From positions 1 to 64,000 of the forward strand of contig JADLAP010000119.1 of the NCBI GenBank assembly GCA_020848195.1: 64,000 nt of DNA, written 5' to 3'. This DNA is from Phycisphaeraceae bacterium. Lineage in GTDB: Bacteria; Planctomycetota; Phycisphaerae; Phycisphaerales; Phycisphaeraceae. A program made the translations under genes and the position numbers. Numbering within the stretch: the stretch's first letter is position 1; each line of letters starts with the position of its first letter. Shown in pieces: positions 32,850-42,786 of this stretch. The notes under the pieces are model-generated. The model was given only the letters and a program-made list of their open reading frames with translations. It was not told the origin of the DNA and did no database searches.

Positions 32850-33686
32850 ATGACATGCCATTCCCGTTCGCAGCTCTGTGGCGCATTGCGGGAGGTGTTT
32901 TCGTCCTGGCCGCAGGTCAGCGGCATCCATGTTTTCGGCCGCGACGCGGAAGGTCTGGTTGACGCTTATTCAGATATTGATCTGGTGATCTGCTGTGACG
33001 ATCCGGCCCGCGGATACGACCAACTGCATGATGGGCTGGCGCAGGTCGCGCCGATCGTCGGCAGCTACCTCATTCATGCCGACGCCGCCGAACTGGCCCA
33101 GATGTTCATGCTCGACGGCTACAGCCCGTACCAGAAGATCGACCTGAGCCTTGTATCCCGACTGGAACAGAAAGCTGTCTTTGCGCCGTTTCGCGCGTTG
33201 TATGTTCGGTCGTCTCCTCCAGCATCGCACGGCATAACGACACTCCCCGATCTGGCTTCCGTCAAGAACAGCCTGACCAACCAGCTTCACGATGTCCTGT
33301 TCAGCATTCCCCGTTTCACCAAATGTCTGTTTCGCGGCGAACGCGACATGTACCGCCGGTGGCACGGCGTAGCGGAGATTCTCGCGGCACTGTTGTACGA
33401 ATCCTGCTTCGGCTGGTCGATGCCCGCGCGAGGCAGGCTTGCGCCGCAGGAATACAAGCGGCTTTTTCATCACCTGTTGCCTTCGGATGCCGAACAACTG
33501 GATCGCATTCAGCCGCTCGATGGCCGACCCGATCTCTGCGATGGTTTTGTCCATGCGGTGCAATGGATCGTTCGACTGTACCAGACCAAGGCGGCACACA
33601 TGAACCTGCCGTTGGACACTTCATTGGCGGATCGACTGCTTCCGTTTCTTGAGCAGGAAATCCTGCGGTTTCGCCAAAGGTCGTAG
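32850..33686 (+). CDS. Nucleotidyltransferase-domain protein
   Basis: A 278-residue protein of the DNA polymerase beta-type nucleotidyltransferase superfamily. The core is GIHVFGRDAEGLVDAYSDID followed by LVICCDDP: S-D-I-D supplies the paired metal-binding Asp. The usual G-S at the start of the motif is G-R here. A third Asp may be in KIDLSLV. The helical C-terminal half (NQLHDVLFSIPRFTKCLFRG, VAEILAALLYESC) resembles the substrate-binding domain of aminoglycoside or lincosamide adenylyltransferases. The substrate is unknown. The start at 32850 gives the shortest sensible N-terminus. It is a single gene with its end facing the DUF5703 gene. Confidence 0.75.
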   Translation: MTCHSRSQLCGALREVFSSWPQVSGIHVFGRDAEGLVDAYSDIDLVICCDDPARGYDQLHDGLAQVAPIVGSYLIHADAAELAQMFMLDGYSPYQKIDLSLVSRLEQKAVFAPFRALYVRSSPPASHGITTLPDLASVKNSLTNQLHDVLFSIPRFTKCLFRGERDMYRRWHGVAEILAALLYESCFGWSMPARGRLAPQEYKRLFHHLLPSDAEQLDRIQPLDGRPDLCDGFVHAVQWIVRLYQTKAAHMNLPLDTSLADRLLPFLEQEILRFRQRS

Positions 33687-33741
33687 CGGGCTTCCGCGAC
33701 GCCGCGAGCGGCGGGTGGGGGCGGTTTCCGGGGGCGAAGAG

Positions 33742-35931
33742 TCAGGGCGTGGACATCACCACGACGTCGGCTGCGCGGTCCGGGGGCGTGACCTTGAGGT
33801 TCACGAGTTGGCCGTCCTTCACTTCGCCTTCGACGACGGTCTGGAGCGGGGCGTGGAGCTTGAAGGTCACGTTCCAGCACGGGGGCCAGGCGGGCAGGAG
33901 CAGGATTTTGCGGCCTTCGGTCTGCATGAGCATGTTTTGCAGGGCGATCATGGCGACGCCGCCGTGGCACTGATCGGGCAGCCAGTCGTAGTTCGGACCC
34001 CAGAACGCGGGGAAACGGCTGCCGGGGTGGAAGGTCATGAAGCTGCTGGTGACGGCGGTGCGTGCGACGTCGGTCAGGCCGAGCATGGCGGCCTGGATGG
34101 CGTCCTGCTGCCAGCCGCCGGTTTTCGCCCACATGCGATGGTGGAAGGTATTGCGGCCGACTTGCGTATCGCCATGGGCCAGCGTGAACAGGCGGAAGGG
34201 AAACACCGCGTAAAGCTCGGGGTTTTCCATGTTGGCCAGTTTGTCGAAGCGTACGGCGGGGAGGAGTCGTCGTTGTTCGCCTTCGCCGGTCATGGGGATT
34301 TCAGGCAGTTCGCTCAACATGCGGGACCATTGCGTGCGCTGCGTGTCGGAGGTCAGGGTGGCGGGCAGATCGAGCAGGCCCTGGAGGACGACCTTGAGGC
34401 CGGCGAGGTCGGGCGTCGGGTTGGTCGCATCGTGCCATGTTTCCAGCGAGGTGGCCGGCTCGATGCTGATTTTGCCGATTTTCTTCGGGTAATGCTGGTC
34501 GTAATGATCGACGAACGCCTGGGTCAGCGGCAGGAGGGTGTCGCGGGCGAAGGCCTGGTCCTGGGTGAAGGCATGGAGGTCGAGCATGAGGGCAGCCAGT
34601 TCGAGGATGCTGCTCTGGTGCCAGCGGATGTAGGGATTGACGACTTCGCCGACGGGTTTGCCGTCGCGTTCGAGGCCGTAGTCCCGGTTGCTGAAGGTTC
34701 CCCAGAAGTGCTGGGTTTCGGGGAAGAACGCGCCGCCGTGCCGGTGCCAGATGCGGTTGCGGGCGAGCGCCAGGGGCAGGGCGTTTTGGAACATGCGAAG
34801 CAGCGGTCGGATCAGGTCGAAGTCGCCGGAGGCGAGCAGGGGCCAGTAGATCAGGCGGGTGTTCTGGAACCAGTAGGGACCACCCCAGCGACGATAGTCG
34901 GCGTCGTAGTGTTCGTTGGTTTCGCGTGAGTCGACGGTGAAAAGTGAGCCGTTGAACTTGACGGGAAACGTGCCCCGGCCGGCGCAGGCGGTGATGTAGC
35001 GTTGCAGCGTGTAAGCCCTGCCCACGTGCTCGGCTTCCCAGATGCCGGGCGTGAAGGTGATGTAGCTTCGGTCGAAGAAGTCGCGCCACCACGCGGCATG
35101 GCGGTCGAAGTTCCGCGCGCGGGACAGCGTCGCTGCGTCGTCGAGTTGTGCGAGCCACTGGTCCGCGTTTTCGGTGATGGCGGTGTGCGTGACGACGTCC
35201 ACGCTCCATGCCGATCGCGGCTCGGAGGAGTGAAGTGACGTGGGGCCATCCTTGACCAGTCCCGCGCCGAGGATCATGCCGCCGAAGGTGCGGTGGGTCA
35301 GCGGGTCGGTTTGCTGGTCGATCAGTTCGCCCAGGCCCTGGTGCTGCAGATGTTTCCGCCAGGTGGATTCGACGTTGCGGTGATGCCAGACGACGCGGCC
35401 GGCCCCGCGGTCAATGACGTGATCGGGATGGACGAAAACGCGGTGCTGCGGGTGGGTATTGCCTTGGGCGTCCTGCCAGACCCAGGCGCTGACCAGTTCC
35501 CGGCCTCGCAGTTCGCGTTGTTCCGTGCGCCACATTTCCAGCTTCACGGACAGATGCACAGGCTGCGGCGAGGTGACGTCCACCCGCACCACCGGCGCGT
35601 GGGCGTCGACCCATAGCCGGATAAGTGTGGGGGCGTTTTCGCTGAAGGTCACGACCATCGCGCCGTCGGCCAGGCGAAGGCGCTGCTCGAAGCGCACACC
35701 CTTGTGCCACGGGGAAGGCGAGAGGCTCACGCGGACGCGGCCGAGCTTGAGCAGCCGGGCGTAATCGTCCCACGCATCCGTGCGGGCGATGTAGAACAGC
35801 AGATCGCCGGTGGCGGCTTCGATCCAGGCGTTGACCGCCACTTCGCCGTTGCCCAGCGGCATCGAACCCGCCGAGTCGGCGCTGGGTTCATTCCATGCGA
35901 CATCGCACACGTCAACCGGGTGAGTGTTCAT
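33742..35931 (-). CDS. DUF5703/GH95-like glycoside hydrolase, cytoplasmic
   Basis: A 729-residue protein without a signal peptide. The N-terminal beta domain has DUF5703-type blocks (SMPLGNGEVAVNAWIEAATG, DLLFYIARTDAWDDYARLLK). The C-terminal two thirds form an alpha/alpha barrel (GGPYWFQNTRLIYWPLLASG, RWHQSSILELAALMLDLHAF, FHHRMWAKTGGWQQDAIQAA) resembling GH95 and GH65 enzymes. The acidic residue in FSNRDYGLERDGKPVGE or in SIEPATSLETWHDATN may be catalytic. An alpha-fucosidase-like activity is one possibility but not shown. Start 35931 has GGA 8 bases ahead; ATG 35937 would add two residues. It has its own promoter at 35963-35990. Confidence 0.78.
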   Translation of the reverse strand: MNTHPVDVCDVAWNEPSADSAGSMPLGNGEVAVNAWIEAATGDLLFYIARTDAWDDYARLLKLGRVRVSLSPSPWHKGVRFEQRLRLADGAMVVTFSENAPTLIRLWVDAHAPVVRVDVTSPQPVHLSVKLEMWRTEQRELRGRELVSAWVWQDAQGNTHPQHRVFVHPDHVIDRGAGRVVWHHRNVESTWRKHLQHQGLGELIDQQTDPLTHRTFGGMILGAGLVKDGPTSLHSSEPRSAWSVDVVTHTAITENADQWLAQLDDAATLSRARNFDRHAAWWRDFFDRSYITFTPGIWEAEHVGRAYTLQRYITACAGRGTFPVKFNGSLFTVDSRETNEHYDADYRRWGGPYWFQNTRLIYWPLLASGDFDLIRPLLRMFQNALPLALARNRIWHRHGGAFFPETQHFWGTFSNRDYGLERDGKPVGEVVNPYIRWHQSSILELAALMLDLHAFTQDQAFARDTLLPLTQAFVDHYDQHYPKKIGKISIEPATSLETWHDATNPTPDLAGLKVVLQGLLDLPATLTSDTQRTQWSRMLSELPEIPMTGEGEQRRLLPAVRFDKLANMENPELYAVFPFRLFTLAHGDTQVGRNTFHHRMWAKTGGWQQDAIQAAMLGLTDVARTAVTSSFMTFHPGSRFPAFWGPNYDWLPDQCHGGVAMIALQNMLMQTEGRKILLLPAWPPCWNVTFKLHAPLQTVVEGEVKDGQLVNLKVTPPDRAADVVVMSTP

Positions 35932-35962
35932 CGTCATGTTCCATGTGAAAGGAGCGAAAGCC

Positions 35963-35990
35963 AGTGTAGTTTGGCGGACGGGGCCGTCAA
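35963..35990 (-). promoter_or_regulatory. Probable promoter of the DUF5703 gene
   Basis: On the minus strand TTGACG (35990-35985), 16 bases, TACACT (35968-35963), about 30 bases before the start codon. A 6-base inverted repeat (CCGACT 36011-36016, AGTCGG 36028-36033) lies just upstream and could end the preceding SpoU transcript. Confidence 0.5.
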
Positions 35991-36088
35991 TACGAAACAA
36001 CGCGAAAAGACCGACTATTTTGCGACAAGTCGGCGGGCATATTGTCCATCTTTCGCATTCAGGCCCGGACGCTCCCGGCGGCGAGGGG

Positions 36089-36838
36089 TCAGACGTTCTC
36101 GTTGGCCGGGGTCCAACGCTGACGGGCGGCCTCGGCGAGGACGATGGCGGCGGCGTGGGAGGTGGACAGCGACGACGCGCCGCCGGCGGTGGGGATGTGG
36201 GCGTAGCAGTCGCAGATGGAACGGACCTGGCCGGAGAGTCCGCGTTTTTCCCCGCCTACGGCGAGGATCGTGGGCTGTCGCAGATCGGCGTCATACATCA
36301 CGCGCTTGGCGTTGGCGAGGCAGCCGATCAGTTGCACGCCGCGCCGACGCAGTCGTTTGAGCAGCGCGATGTCGTGGAAGATCAGCAGCGGCATGCGCTC
36401 GAACGCGCCGGAGGAAGGCCGGGCGACTTCCGTTTCGTCGAAGCCCAGTTCCCGTTTGCGCAGTAGCACGGCATCGACGTTCATTGCTTCGGCGGTGCGC
36501 AGGACGAAGCCGAGGTTGCGGGCGTCGTCGATGCCTTCCAGCAGCAACAGCAGGGCGGGGTGGTCGAGGCGTTTGATCTGGTTGAGCAACTTGGCTTCGC
36601 GCAGCAGGGGCTTGGGCGAGCAGACGGCGACGATGCCGCCGTGGGTCTGGCCATGGGTGAGCGTTTCAAGTTCGGCCCCCGGAACAGTGCGGATCGTCAC
36701 GCCCAGCTCGCCGGCGACCGTCACGATCTCCCGCGACCGCTCGGGCGGCACGTCCTCGGCGATGCACACCACCTCAAACCGGCGCAGCCCCGCATGTAAC
36801 GCCGCCAGAACGCTGAACCGGCCTTCCAGGTGAATCAT
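36089..36838 (-). CDS. TrmH/SpoU-family RNA 2'-O-methyltransferase
   Basis: A 249-residue SPOUT methylase. Motif 1 is LEGIDDARNLGFVLRTAEAM, motif 2 ILAVGGEKRGLSGQVRSICD and motif 3 AHIPTAGGASSLSTSHAAAI: the three conserved blocks of the trefoil-knot SAM site (N of motif 1, G-x-E of motif 2, S-L-N/S of motif 3). The motif 3 reads S-S-L-S-T-S where most members have S-L-N-V-S, a small deviation. The N-terminal part resembles the substrate-binding domain of the 23S rRNA enzymes. Which rRNA or tRNA ribose is modified cannot be told. Start 36838 (MIHLEGRFSVLAAL) fits the family. Confidence 0.9.
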   Translation of the reverse strand: MIHLEGRFSVLAALHAGLRRFEVVCIAEDVPPERSREIVTVAGELGVTIRTVPGAELETLTHGQTHGGIVAVCSPKPLLREAKLLNQIKRLDHPALLLLLEGIDDARNLGFVLRTAEAMNVDAVLLRKRELGFDETEVARPSSGAFERMPLLIFHDIALLKRLRRRGVQLIGCLANAKRVMYDADLRQPTILAVGGEKRGLSGQVRSICDCYAHIPTAGGASSLSTSHAAAIVLAEAARQRWTPANENV

Positions 36839-36938
36839 GCGTGTATCGTAACGCGGCGCATGCAGTGGCATAAGGCCATGCGATTCATCCAATTGCGAAA
36901 CGTGTCAGCAAGCGGCAAGCGATGGCGGCAGAAAATGG

Positions 36939-36967
36939 TTGACATTTTGTCATTCATGCGACATAAT
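36939..36967 (+). promoter_or_regulatory. Promoter of glycan locus 3 with overlapping palindrome
   Basis: TTGACA (36939-36944), 17 bases, CATAAT (36962-36967): the best sigma-70 match in the window. TGACA/TGTCA with a 3-base gap (36940-36952) overlaps the -35 and spacer and could be an operator for the LacI protein. Confidence 0.78.
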
Positions 36968-37011
36968 GAGCCTCACTTTGGCGAGTCCTTTCTCTCGAGG
37001 AGTTTCCTTTC

Positions 37012-38145
37012 GTGGCCGTGACGCTTCGTGACATCGCGGAAAGAGCCGGGGTCAGCGTGGTGACCGCGTCACGGGCGCTGCGGGGCTTGACGGTGGTGGA
37101 CCCGCGCACGCGACAGCGGATTCAGGAGGTTGGACGGGAGCTGGGTTACTCGCAACACCGGGGCGTGATGGGGCGTTTGCCGGCCCGGTATCGATCGACC
37201 ATACAGCGCATCCGTGTGCTGTTGCCGTTCTTCGCCGGGCTGGAGAAGCAGATGTTCGGCAAGCCGACGTTCGAGGCCTATCTGAAAGGGCTTCGCGGCG
37301 CGATCGAGGACAGCGGCGGGGAGCTGCTGATCGAATCCATTGAAAATCCGGCCGACATGATGGTTCGTCTGCGCAGTCTGCGTTACCACGGCATCGTCAT
37401 GCGTCAGACCTTGCCGCAGGCGATGGTGACCCAGCTTACGGGCATGGCGCCGGTGGTGTATGGATCCGGCCTGGACTATTACCCGCGGATCAGTTGCGTG
37501 CACGCCAACGAATCTCGCGCGGCGGCGGTGATCGCGGATCGACTGATCCGTCTCGGCCATCGCCACATTGTCAGTCTGTTTCCCATCTGGACCGGCTGGT
37601 GGGTCAGCGAGTGGTGGAAGCCGTGGGCCGACGCGAAGTCGGTGGTGGACTTGGACGCCTCGGGCATGTCGGTGATCAGCGCCCGTGCCGCGGCGTTGTC
37701 GTACATCGCCGAAAGCTGCCGGAAATCCGTCAATTTCATGGTGGCGCGGCTCGGAGACGGCGACAACTGCCGCTGGCCGACCATCGACGCGGCTTTGGAT
37801 GACCTGTTCGCGCCGGGCCGGCCCGACCGTCCCACGGCGATCATATCCACCTACGTGGAGGAGGCGCGGCACTATATCCGCCTGCTGGCTAAGCGAGGCA
37901 TCCGCGTGCCCCGGGACGTCAGCGTCGTGGCCTACGGCATCCGCTCCCAGGTGGAAGTGGCCTGCGAGCAGCCGTCGCTGGCGATGATCGATCTGCCTCT
38001 GGAAGCCTGCGGTCGGGCCACCCTGGAACTGCTTCACCGACAGATCGCCGATCCGCAAGCCATTCCCGTGACCATGCTGCTCGAAGCTCCGTTCGTTGAA
38101 GGCCAGAGTCTCGGCGCAGCCCCTTTGCCAGGAGATTCACGATGA
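37012..38145 (+). CDS. LacI-family transcriptional regulator (glycan locus 3)
   Basis: A 377-residue LacI/GalR regulator starting with GTG after GAGGAG. The helix-turn-helix [20 protein letters not shown] is near consensus and is followed by the hinge [20 protein letters not shown]. The sensor domain has [32 protein letters not shown] and the end block [20 protein letters not shown]. It is about 30 residues longer than most, with an Arg-rich segment after the hinge. Its stop overlaps the pseudopilin start (ATGA), so regulator and first structural gene are translated together. It probably controls itself and the 17-kb glycan operon. Confidence 0.92.
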   Translation: MAVTLRDIAERAGVSVVTASRALRGLTVVDPRTRQRIQEVGRELGYSQHRGVMGRLPARYRSTIQRIRVLLPFFAGLEKQMFGKPTFEAYLKGLRGAIEDSGGELLIESIENPADMMVRLRSLRYHGIVMRQTLPQAMVTQLTGMAPVVYGSGLDYYPRISCVHANESRAAAVIADRLIRLGHRHIVSLFPIWTGWWVSEWWKPWADAKSVVDLDASGMSVISARAAALSYIAESCRKSVNFMVARLGDGDNCRWPTIDAALDDLFAPGRPDRPTAIISTYVEEARHYIRLLAKRGIRVPRDVSVVAYGIRSQVEVACEQPSLAMIDLPLEACGRATLELLHRQIADPQAIPVTMLLEAPFVEGQSLGAAPLPGDSR

Positions 38146-38999
38146 TTCGCAATCGCCATGCGTTTACCCTGATTGAGCTGCTCGTTGTGATTTCGATTAT
38201 CGCCTTGCTCATTGCCGTTCTGCTGCCGGCGCTGCAGGGGGCGAGGAAGAGCGCGCAGCGGATTCAATGTTCCACCCAGTTGCGCAGCATCGGTCAGGCC
38301 ACCGCCGGGTACGCCGCCGACTACCGCGACCTGATCCCTTTCGGCTATCTCTACTGGGGAGGCGGCTCCACCGGCTATGACGGCTTCTGCGACTATCCCA
38401 CCACCTCGCTGGTGGGCAACGGCTTGGCCAGCGTCACGTGGGACGACCAGATCGATGGGTATCTCAACATCCCCATGACCCGCAACGAAATCGCCGTCTA
38501 TCCCGGTGTGAGCCGGGCCCAGGATTTCCGGAAGCTGCTTTGCCCCTCCGACAATCTTCCTTCCATCAGCCCCACGTTATGGCTGCGCAACAGCTATTCG
38601 TTCAACCGGGGCCTGAATTCCTCGGAGACCCCGGCGGTCAACCGGGGCATCTGCAACACCATGGACGCCGGCTCGGGCACCGCGCCCGGCGCATGGCCCA
38701 AACAAATCCGCATCGCGGCGGTGCAGAAGCCCAGCGGCACCATCCTGGCGACGGAAGTCGTCAACAACCGCAATATGGTCGGCATGTGGCTGCGCGCGGT
38801 GATTGACCATCCCGCCCGCCAGTTCTTTGATGACACCCTGGGCATCTTCACCACGCCGGTTCACCCCAGCGGCACAGCCAATTACCTGTTCGTCGACAGC
38901 TCAGTTCGGACCTACAAACTGGAAGACACGCTGGGCAGCGGCACGAACCTTTGGACCCCCACCCGCCCGTCGATGTGGTACCGGGGCGAGAACGACTGA
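38142..38999 (+). CDS. Pseudopilin-like protein 1 (glycan locus 3)
   Basis: A 285-residue protein with a prepilin leader (MIRNRHA) and helix [20 protein letters not shown] ending [20 protein letters not shown]. The C-terminal region [17 protein letters not shown] is a variant of the usual D-G-H block, with D-S-S in place of D-G-H. Its ATG overlaps the LacI stop. It should be processed by the prepilin peptidase and remain in the membrane or a pseudopilus; its exact task in glycan use is unknown. Confidence 0.88.
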   Translation: MIRNRHAFTLIELLVVISIIALLIAVLLPALQGARKSAQRIQCSTQLRSIGQATAGYAADYRDLIPFGYLYWGGGSTGYDGFCDYPTTSLVGNGLASVTWDDQIDGYLNIPMTRNEIAVYPGVSRAQDFRKLLCPSDNLPSISPTLWLRNSYSFNRGLNSSETPAVNRGICNTMDAGSGTAPGAWPKQIRIAAVQKPSGTILATEVVNNRNMVGMWLRAVIDHPARQFFDDTLGIFTTPVHPSGTANYLFVDSSVRTYKLEDTLGSGTNLWTPTRPSMWYRGEND

Positions 39000-39090
39000 T
39001 CCGTCTCCGCTCGCTCTGACGTGTTGTGTTCATCGTGTGGATGTTGTCTGACTCCGTGTGGTCGGATGCTTTTCGACTGGAACATTTTCC

Positions 39091-42000
39091 ATGTGGCATG
39101 ATGTGAACTTTCGGAAACTGGTGGTTGCGTTGGCGCTCGCTCTGGCCTGCCTGATCCCCGCGTCGGCGCGGGCACAGGAGAAGGACAAGGGCCTGGTCGT
39201 CCGGTATGTCATGGACGCGATGGCGGAGGGCAAGGTCAAGGACGCTTCGGGCCACGGGCTGGACGCGACCGTGGTCGGCGCGCCGGCGATCATGGAAGTC
39301 CAGTGCGAGGGCGGCGGCAAGGCCAAGGCCCTGCGATTCGACGGCATTCACGACAGCCTGAGCCTCCCGGCCGACGAGCGGTTCGGCGGCGAGCGCGGCG
39401 TGACCCTCGTGACCGTGCTTCGCACGGAAGAGGATGGAACCACCGGCGGCGAAGCCCCCGCGCACGACTCCTTTTTCTTCAAACCCAACGGCTATTTCCT
39501 CGCCCGCTACGCCGACAAGTGGTACGCCAACGTCCACGACGGCAAGGAGTGGAAAGCCGCGTATCAGCCGGCTGCGATCGCCAAAGGGCGGTGGTATCAC
39601 GTGGCGCTGACGATCGAACCTGTCGACGACCGGGCGCAGGGATTCCATGGCGTCGTGATGACGATGTATGTGGACGGCAAGCCTCTGCCGGCGTTGCGGG
39701 CCAATCAGGTGCTGGTCAACACGAAGGATCGGCTGGGGCCGAACATCGGCGAAGGCTGGGGCAGCGTGCATCATTTCTGCGGCCAAATGACTGAATTATC
39801 AGTGTACGACCGGGTGCTGTCGGCGGCGGAAATCCTCGAACAGCGAGAGGGCAACACGTTTCTGCCTCCGGTGAAGGGCGGGGCGATGCTGCCGGCGAAG
39901 ACGGAAAAAGCGTTGGGCGCGCTGGCCCGGAAACTGCGTGACGGATTGCGTGACGAAGCGGCGCGAGGCCGGGCGATGTTGTTCGTCGATGTCCTGCGCG
40001 ACGCGGGGATGCGGCCGCACTGGCGGGACCAGCTCGAAACGATGATCGCCGCGATCGACGGCTGGCCGGTGGAGAACGCCGGAGCATTTGAATCCACTGC
40101 CGCATGGAATCGGCAGTTTGCCCAACTGCCGCTGTTTGAGCAGGAGCAGACGCTGCTGGCGATTGACCTGACGCCGCGGGGCGGGGGCCACCCGGTGGTG
40201 GGCCTGTATGACCGCATCAGCGGCCGGCCGATGTTGCGGGGTGATCGGCCGTTGTGGCAGGTGCAGGCGCAGAACAATGACAACAACGCTTTGTCAACGG
40301 TGGAATCCTGGCGATCGGACGTGCGCGCCGAGTTGGCGCTGCAGCCCGCCGACGCCGCCACGACGGGCAGGCTGGATCGGCTGGCCATGCGATGGACGTT
40401 GCCCGCGCCTGCCACGGGCGTTGTGCAGGCGGATATCACCGTCCTCAGCGATGGCGTTTCCCTCTCGGCCTCTCTGGAGAGCAACGCGGAGACGATGTCG
40501 CTCAGGACGCTGAGTTTCCCGCAACTGCGGTTATCGCCTCAGCATGTGGGGCAGGATTTTCTGCTGTTGCCGCGGATGAGCGGCGAGGTCAAGGCCTCGC
40601 CTGTCGAGGGCCGCTTCCATCATCGCGCCACGTATCCCAGCGGCCAGCTTTCCATGCAGTTTTACGCCTACTACGACGATGCGGCCGGCGTGTACTTCGC
40701 GGCGGAAGACCCGGAGCCGCTGCCCAAGGAGGTGGCGGTCGAGGGCACGGAACAGGGGCTGGACGTGCAGTGGAACTGGTCGGTGTCGCAGCCGGTGTCC
40801 TCGCCGCACGGCGGGCGCTTCACACAGCCCGGCGCGGTGACGATCCGCAGGTTCACCGGCGACTGGTACGACGCCACGCGGATGTATGGCCAGTGGATGC
40901 AGGCGCATGCTTCGTGGCGCACGCCCAGGCCCAACCTCGCCACGCCCGCGTGGTACCGCGACATGGGCGTGTGGATCAACAGTTGCGTCGTTTCCACGCA
41001 GGAAAGTGCCGGGATTCTGAGCCTGCGCGACTATCTGGAAGTGCCCGTGGGCCTGGCGTTGTGCAACTGGAACGACAAGCCGTTCGGCGTGGACTACCCG
41101 GCATTCCGTCCCGCTGAGGGCACACCGGCCGCGTTCGCCGCGCTGCGTCACGCGGGCATTCGCGTCAAGCCCTACCTCAACAACCGCATCTGGGACGTGA
41201 AGAACGGCTCGGGCGAAGACTATGTTTTTGAAACCCGCGGCCTGCCGAACACGATCAAAAACCTGGATGGCAGTTATCCCACGGAAAAGTATGACAACGC
41301 CGTGTACGCCATCCTGTGCCCGGCGGCGAAGGCCTGGCAGCAGTTGCAGATCGACACCGCCCGGCGCACGGCGGAAATCGGCATTGACGCGCTGTACCTG
41401 GACCAGATCGCCGCCGGCAGCCCGATTCTCTGCTACGACAAAACACACGGCCACGACCTGGGTGATCCCCATGCGTGGATGCGCGACGGCTATTTCCGCA
41501 CGCTCGAAGGCATGCGCGCCGCCGTGACGAAGGTGAATCCCGACCTTGCGCTGGACAGCGAGGACATGAGCGAAGCCTACGTCGGCCGGCTCGACGGCAT
41601 GTTGCCCTGGCGCGCGTTCCAGGAGGATCGCGTCGTCCCGGCCCATCACGTGCTCTACTCCGGCCGCGTGCAGTACGTCGGAACCTACTTCGGCGACGAG
41701 GAAGAACTGGGCAGCTACTCCAAGTTCGCCTGGCAACTGGTCAACAGCCAGCATCTGGGCTGGATGGACGCTTCCGTGCTGCTCAATCCGATGAACGCCA
41801 ATCTGGCTTTGTTCCTCAAGCAACTGGCGCACACGCGGCAGGCGATGCTGCCGATCTTCAATGAAGGTCAGATGGAACGGCCTCTGACGTTTTCACCCGA
41901 AATGCCGCAGGTCAAACGCAACTGGGGTTACTACGGCCCGCGCATGATCGCCTCCGACGCGGTGCTCTCCTCCGCCTGGCGATGGCACGATCTACGCGCC

Positions 42001-42738
42001 ATCCTTTTCATCAACACCACGCGGCAGACGCAGACGATGGACGTGAAGCTGGACGGCAATGGCTCGAAGCTCAGGCTTCGGCGGTACGGCATGAGGGAGA
42101 TGAAGGACGAGGTGGTGGCGGCTGGGACATCGGCTGCGCTGGAGATCGAGGCCATGGTGCCGCAGGTCTGGCTGATCGACGGGGTGGACGGTGCGCCGGC
42201 AATCCATGACCGCATGGCCCAGCAGATGTCGGGGACGTTCGAGCAAATCCGCGGATTTCAGCGGCCTCCGACGCCGGGTTTCCGCGACACGCTGCCGGTG
42301 TCCGCGTATGAGCCGATCACGGCGGACAAGGCCATTGTGATGGGCGGATGCCGGCTGAATCCCGAGAAAACCTACATCGGCTGGATCACCAGCCGCGCGT
42401 TCGCCTACTTCGGCACGGTGAACTTCGGCGAGCAGGCGCCGGCGTCGGCGGAGCTGTCCATCGCGGTGGCCCCCGGTTTCACCGGCGGCACGGTGGAACT
42501 GCACTTCGGCGAACTGTCCTCCGAACCGGCCGCCGTGCTGACGCTGGAGGAAGCGACAGGAAGTTTCACCACGTTCCAGACCCGCACCATGCCCCTGTCG
42601 GCTGAGGTCCGCGGAAACCAGCGTGTTTTCCTCGTTTTCCGCGACGGCCCCGGCATGGGCATCTGCAACGTCGCCGGCTTGCGATTTGCCCCGGCGGTCG
42701 AGCAGAACAAACCGAGCGCATCAATTCCAGCGTCGTAG
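39091..42738 (+). CDS. Large secreted LamG-like / DUF6259-like protein
   Basis: A 1215-residue exported protein. Start 39091 has GGA 9-10 bases ahead and gives the signal peptide NFRKLVVALALALACLIPAS with ARAQE as likely cleavage site. Residues about 30-260 form a LamG-like domain (KALRFDGIHDSLSLPADERF, MTELSVYDRVLSAAEILEQR). The central part looks like a TIM-barrel hydrolase of the DUF6259 type (WYRDMGVWINSCVVSTQESA, ALRHAGIRVKPYLNNRIWDV, EIGIDALYLDQIAAGSPILC, PDLALDSEDMSEAYVGRLDG). Asp in LYLDQIA and Glu/Asp in DSEDMSE are candidate catalytic residues. A C-terminal beta domain follows. It probably attacks the polysaccharide outside the cytoplasm. Confidence 0.8.
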   Translation: MWHDVNFRKLVVALALALACLIPASARAQEKDKGLVVRYVMDAMAEGKVKDASGHGLDATVVGAPAIMEVQCEGGGKAKALRFDGIHDSLSLPADERFGGERGVTLVTVLRTEEDGTTGGEAPAHDSFFFKPNGYFLARYADKWYANVHDGKEWKAAYQPAAIAKGRWYHVALTIEPVDDRAQGFHGVVMTMYVDGKPLPALRANQVLVNTKDRLGPNIGEGWGSVHHFCGQMTELSVYDRVLSAAEILEQREGNTFLPPVKGGAMLPAKTEKALGALARKLRDGLRDEAARGRAMLFVDVLRDAGMRPHWRDQLETMIAAIDGWPVENAGAFESTAAWNRQFAQLPLFEQEQTLLAIDLTPRGGGHPVVGLYDRISGRPMLRGDRPLWQVQAQNNDNNALSTVESWRSDVRAELALQPADAATTGRLDRLAMRWTLPAPATGVVQADITVLSDGVSLSASLESNAETMSLRTLSFPQLRLSPQHVGQDFLLLPRMSGEVKASPVEGRFHHRATYPSGQLSMQFYAYYDDAAGVYFAAEDPEPLPKEVAVEGTEQGLDVQWNWSVSQPVSSPHGGRFTQPGAVTIRRFTGDWYDATRMYGQWMQAHASWRTPRPNLATPAWYRDMGVWINSCVVSTQESAGILSLRDYLEVPVGLALCNWNDKPFGVDYPAFRPAEGTPAAFAALRHAGIRVKPYLNNRIWDVKNGSGEDYVFETRGLPNTIKNLDGSYPTEKYDNAVYAILCPAAKAWQQLQIDTARRTAEIGIDALYLDQIAAGSPILCYDKTHGHDLGDPHAWMRDGYFRTLEGMRAAVTKVNPDLALDSEDMSEAYVGRLDGMLPWRAFQEDRVVPAHHVLYSGRVQYVGTYFGDEEELGSYSKFAWQLVNSQHLGWMDASVLLNPMNANLALFLKQLAHTRQAMLPIFNEGQMERPLTFSPEMPQVKRNWGYYGPRMIASDAVLSSAWRWHDLRAILFINTTRQTQTMDVKLDGNGSKLRLRRYGMREMKDEVVAAGTSAALEIEAMVPQVWLIDGVDGAPAIHDRMAQQMSGTFEQIRGFQRPPTPGFRDTLPVSAYEPITADKAIVMGGCRLNPEKTYIGWITSRAFAYFGTVNFGEQAPASAELSIAVAPGFTGGTVELHFGELSSEPAAVLTLEEATGSFTTFQTRTMPLSAEVRGNQRVFLVFRDGPGMGICNVAGLRFAPAVEQNKPSASIPAS

Positions 42739-42786
42739 TCGATCTTGGCCAACACCCCGGTCGCGGCCCCTTTCAGGAGACTTGTC

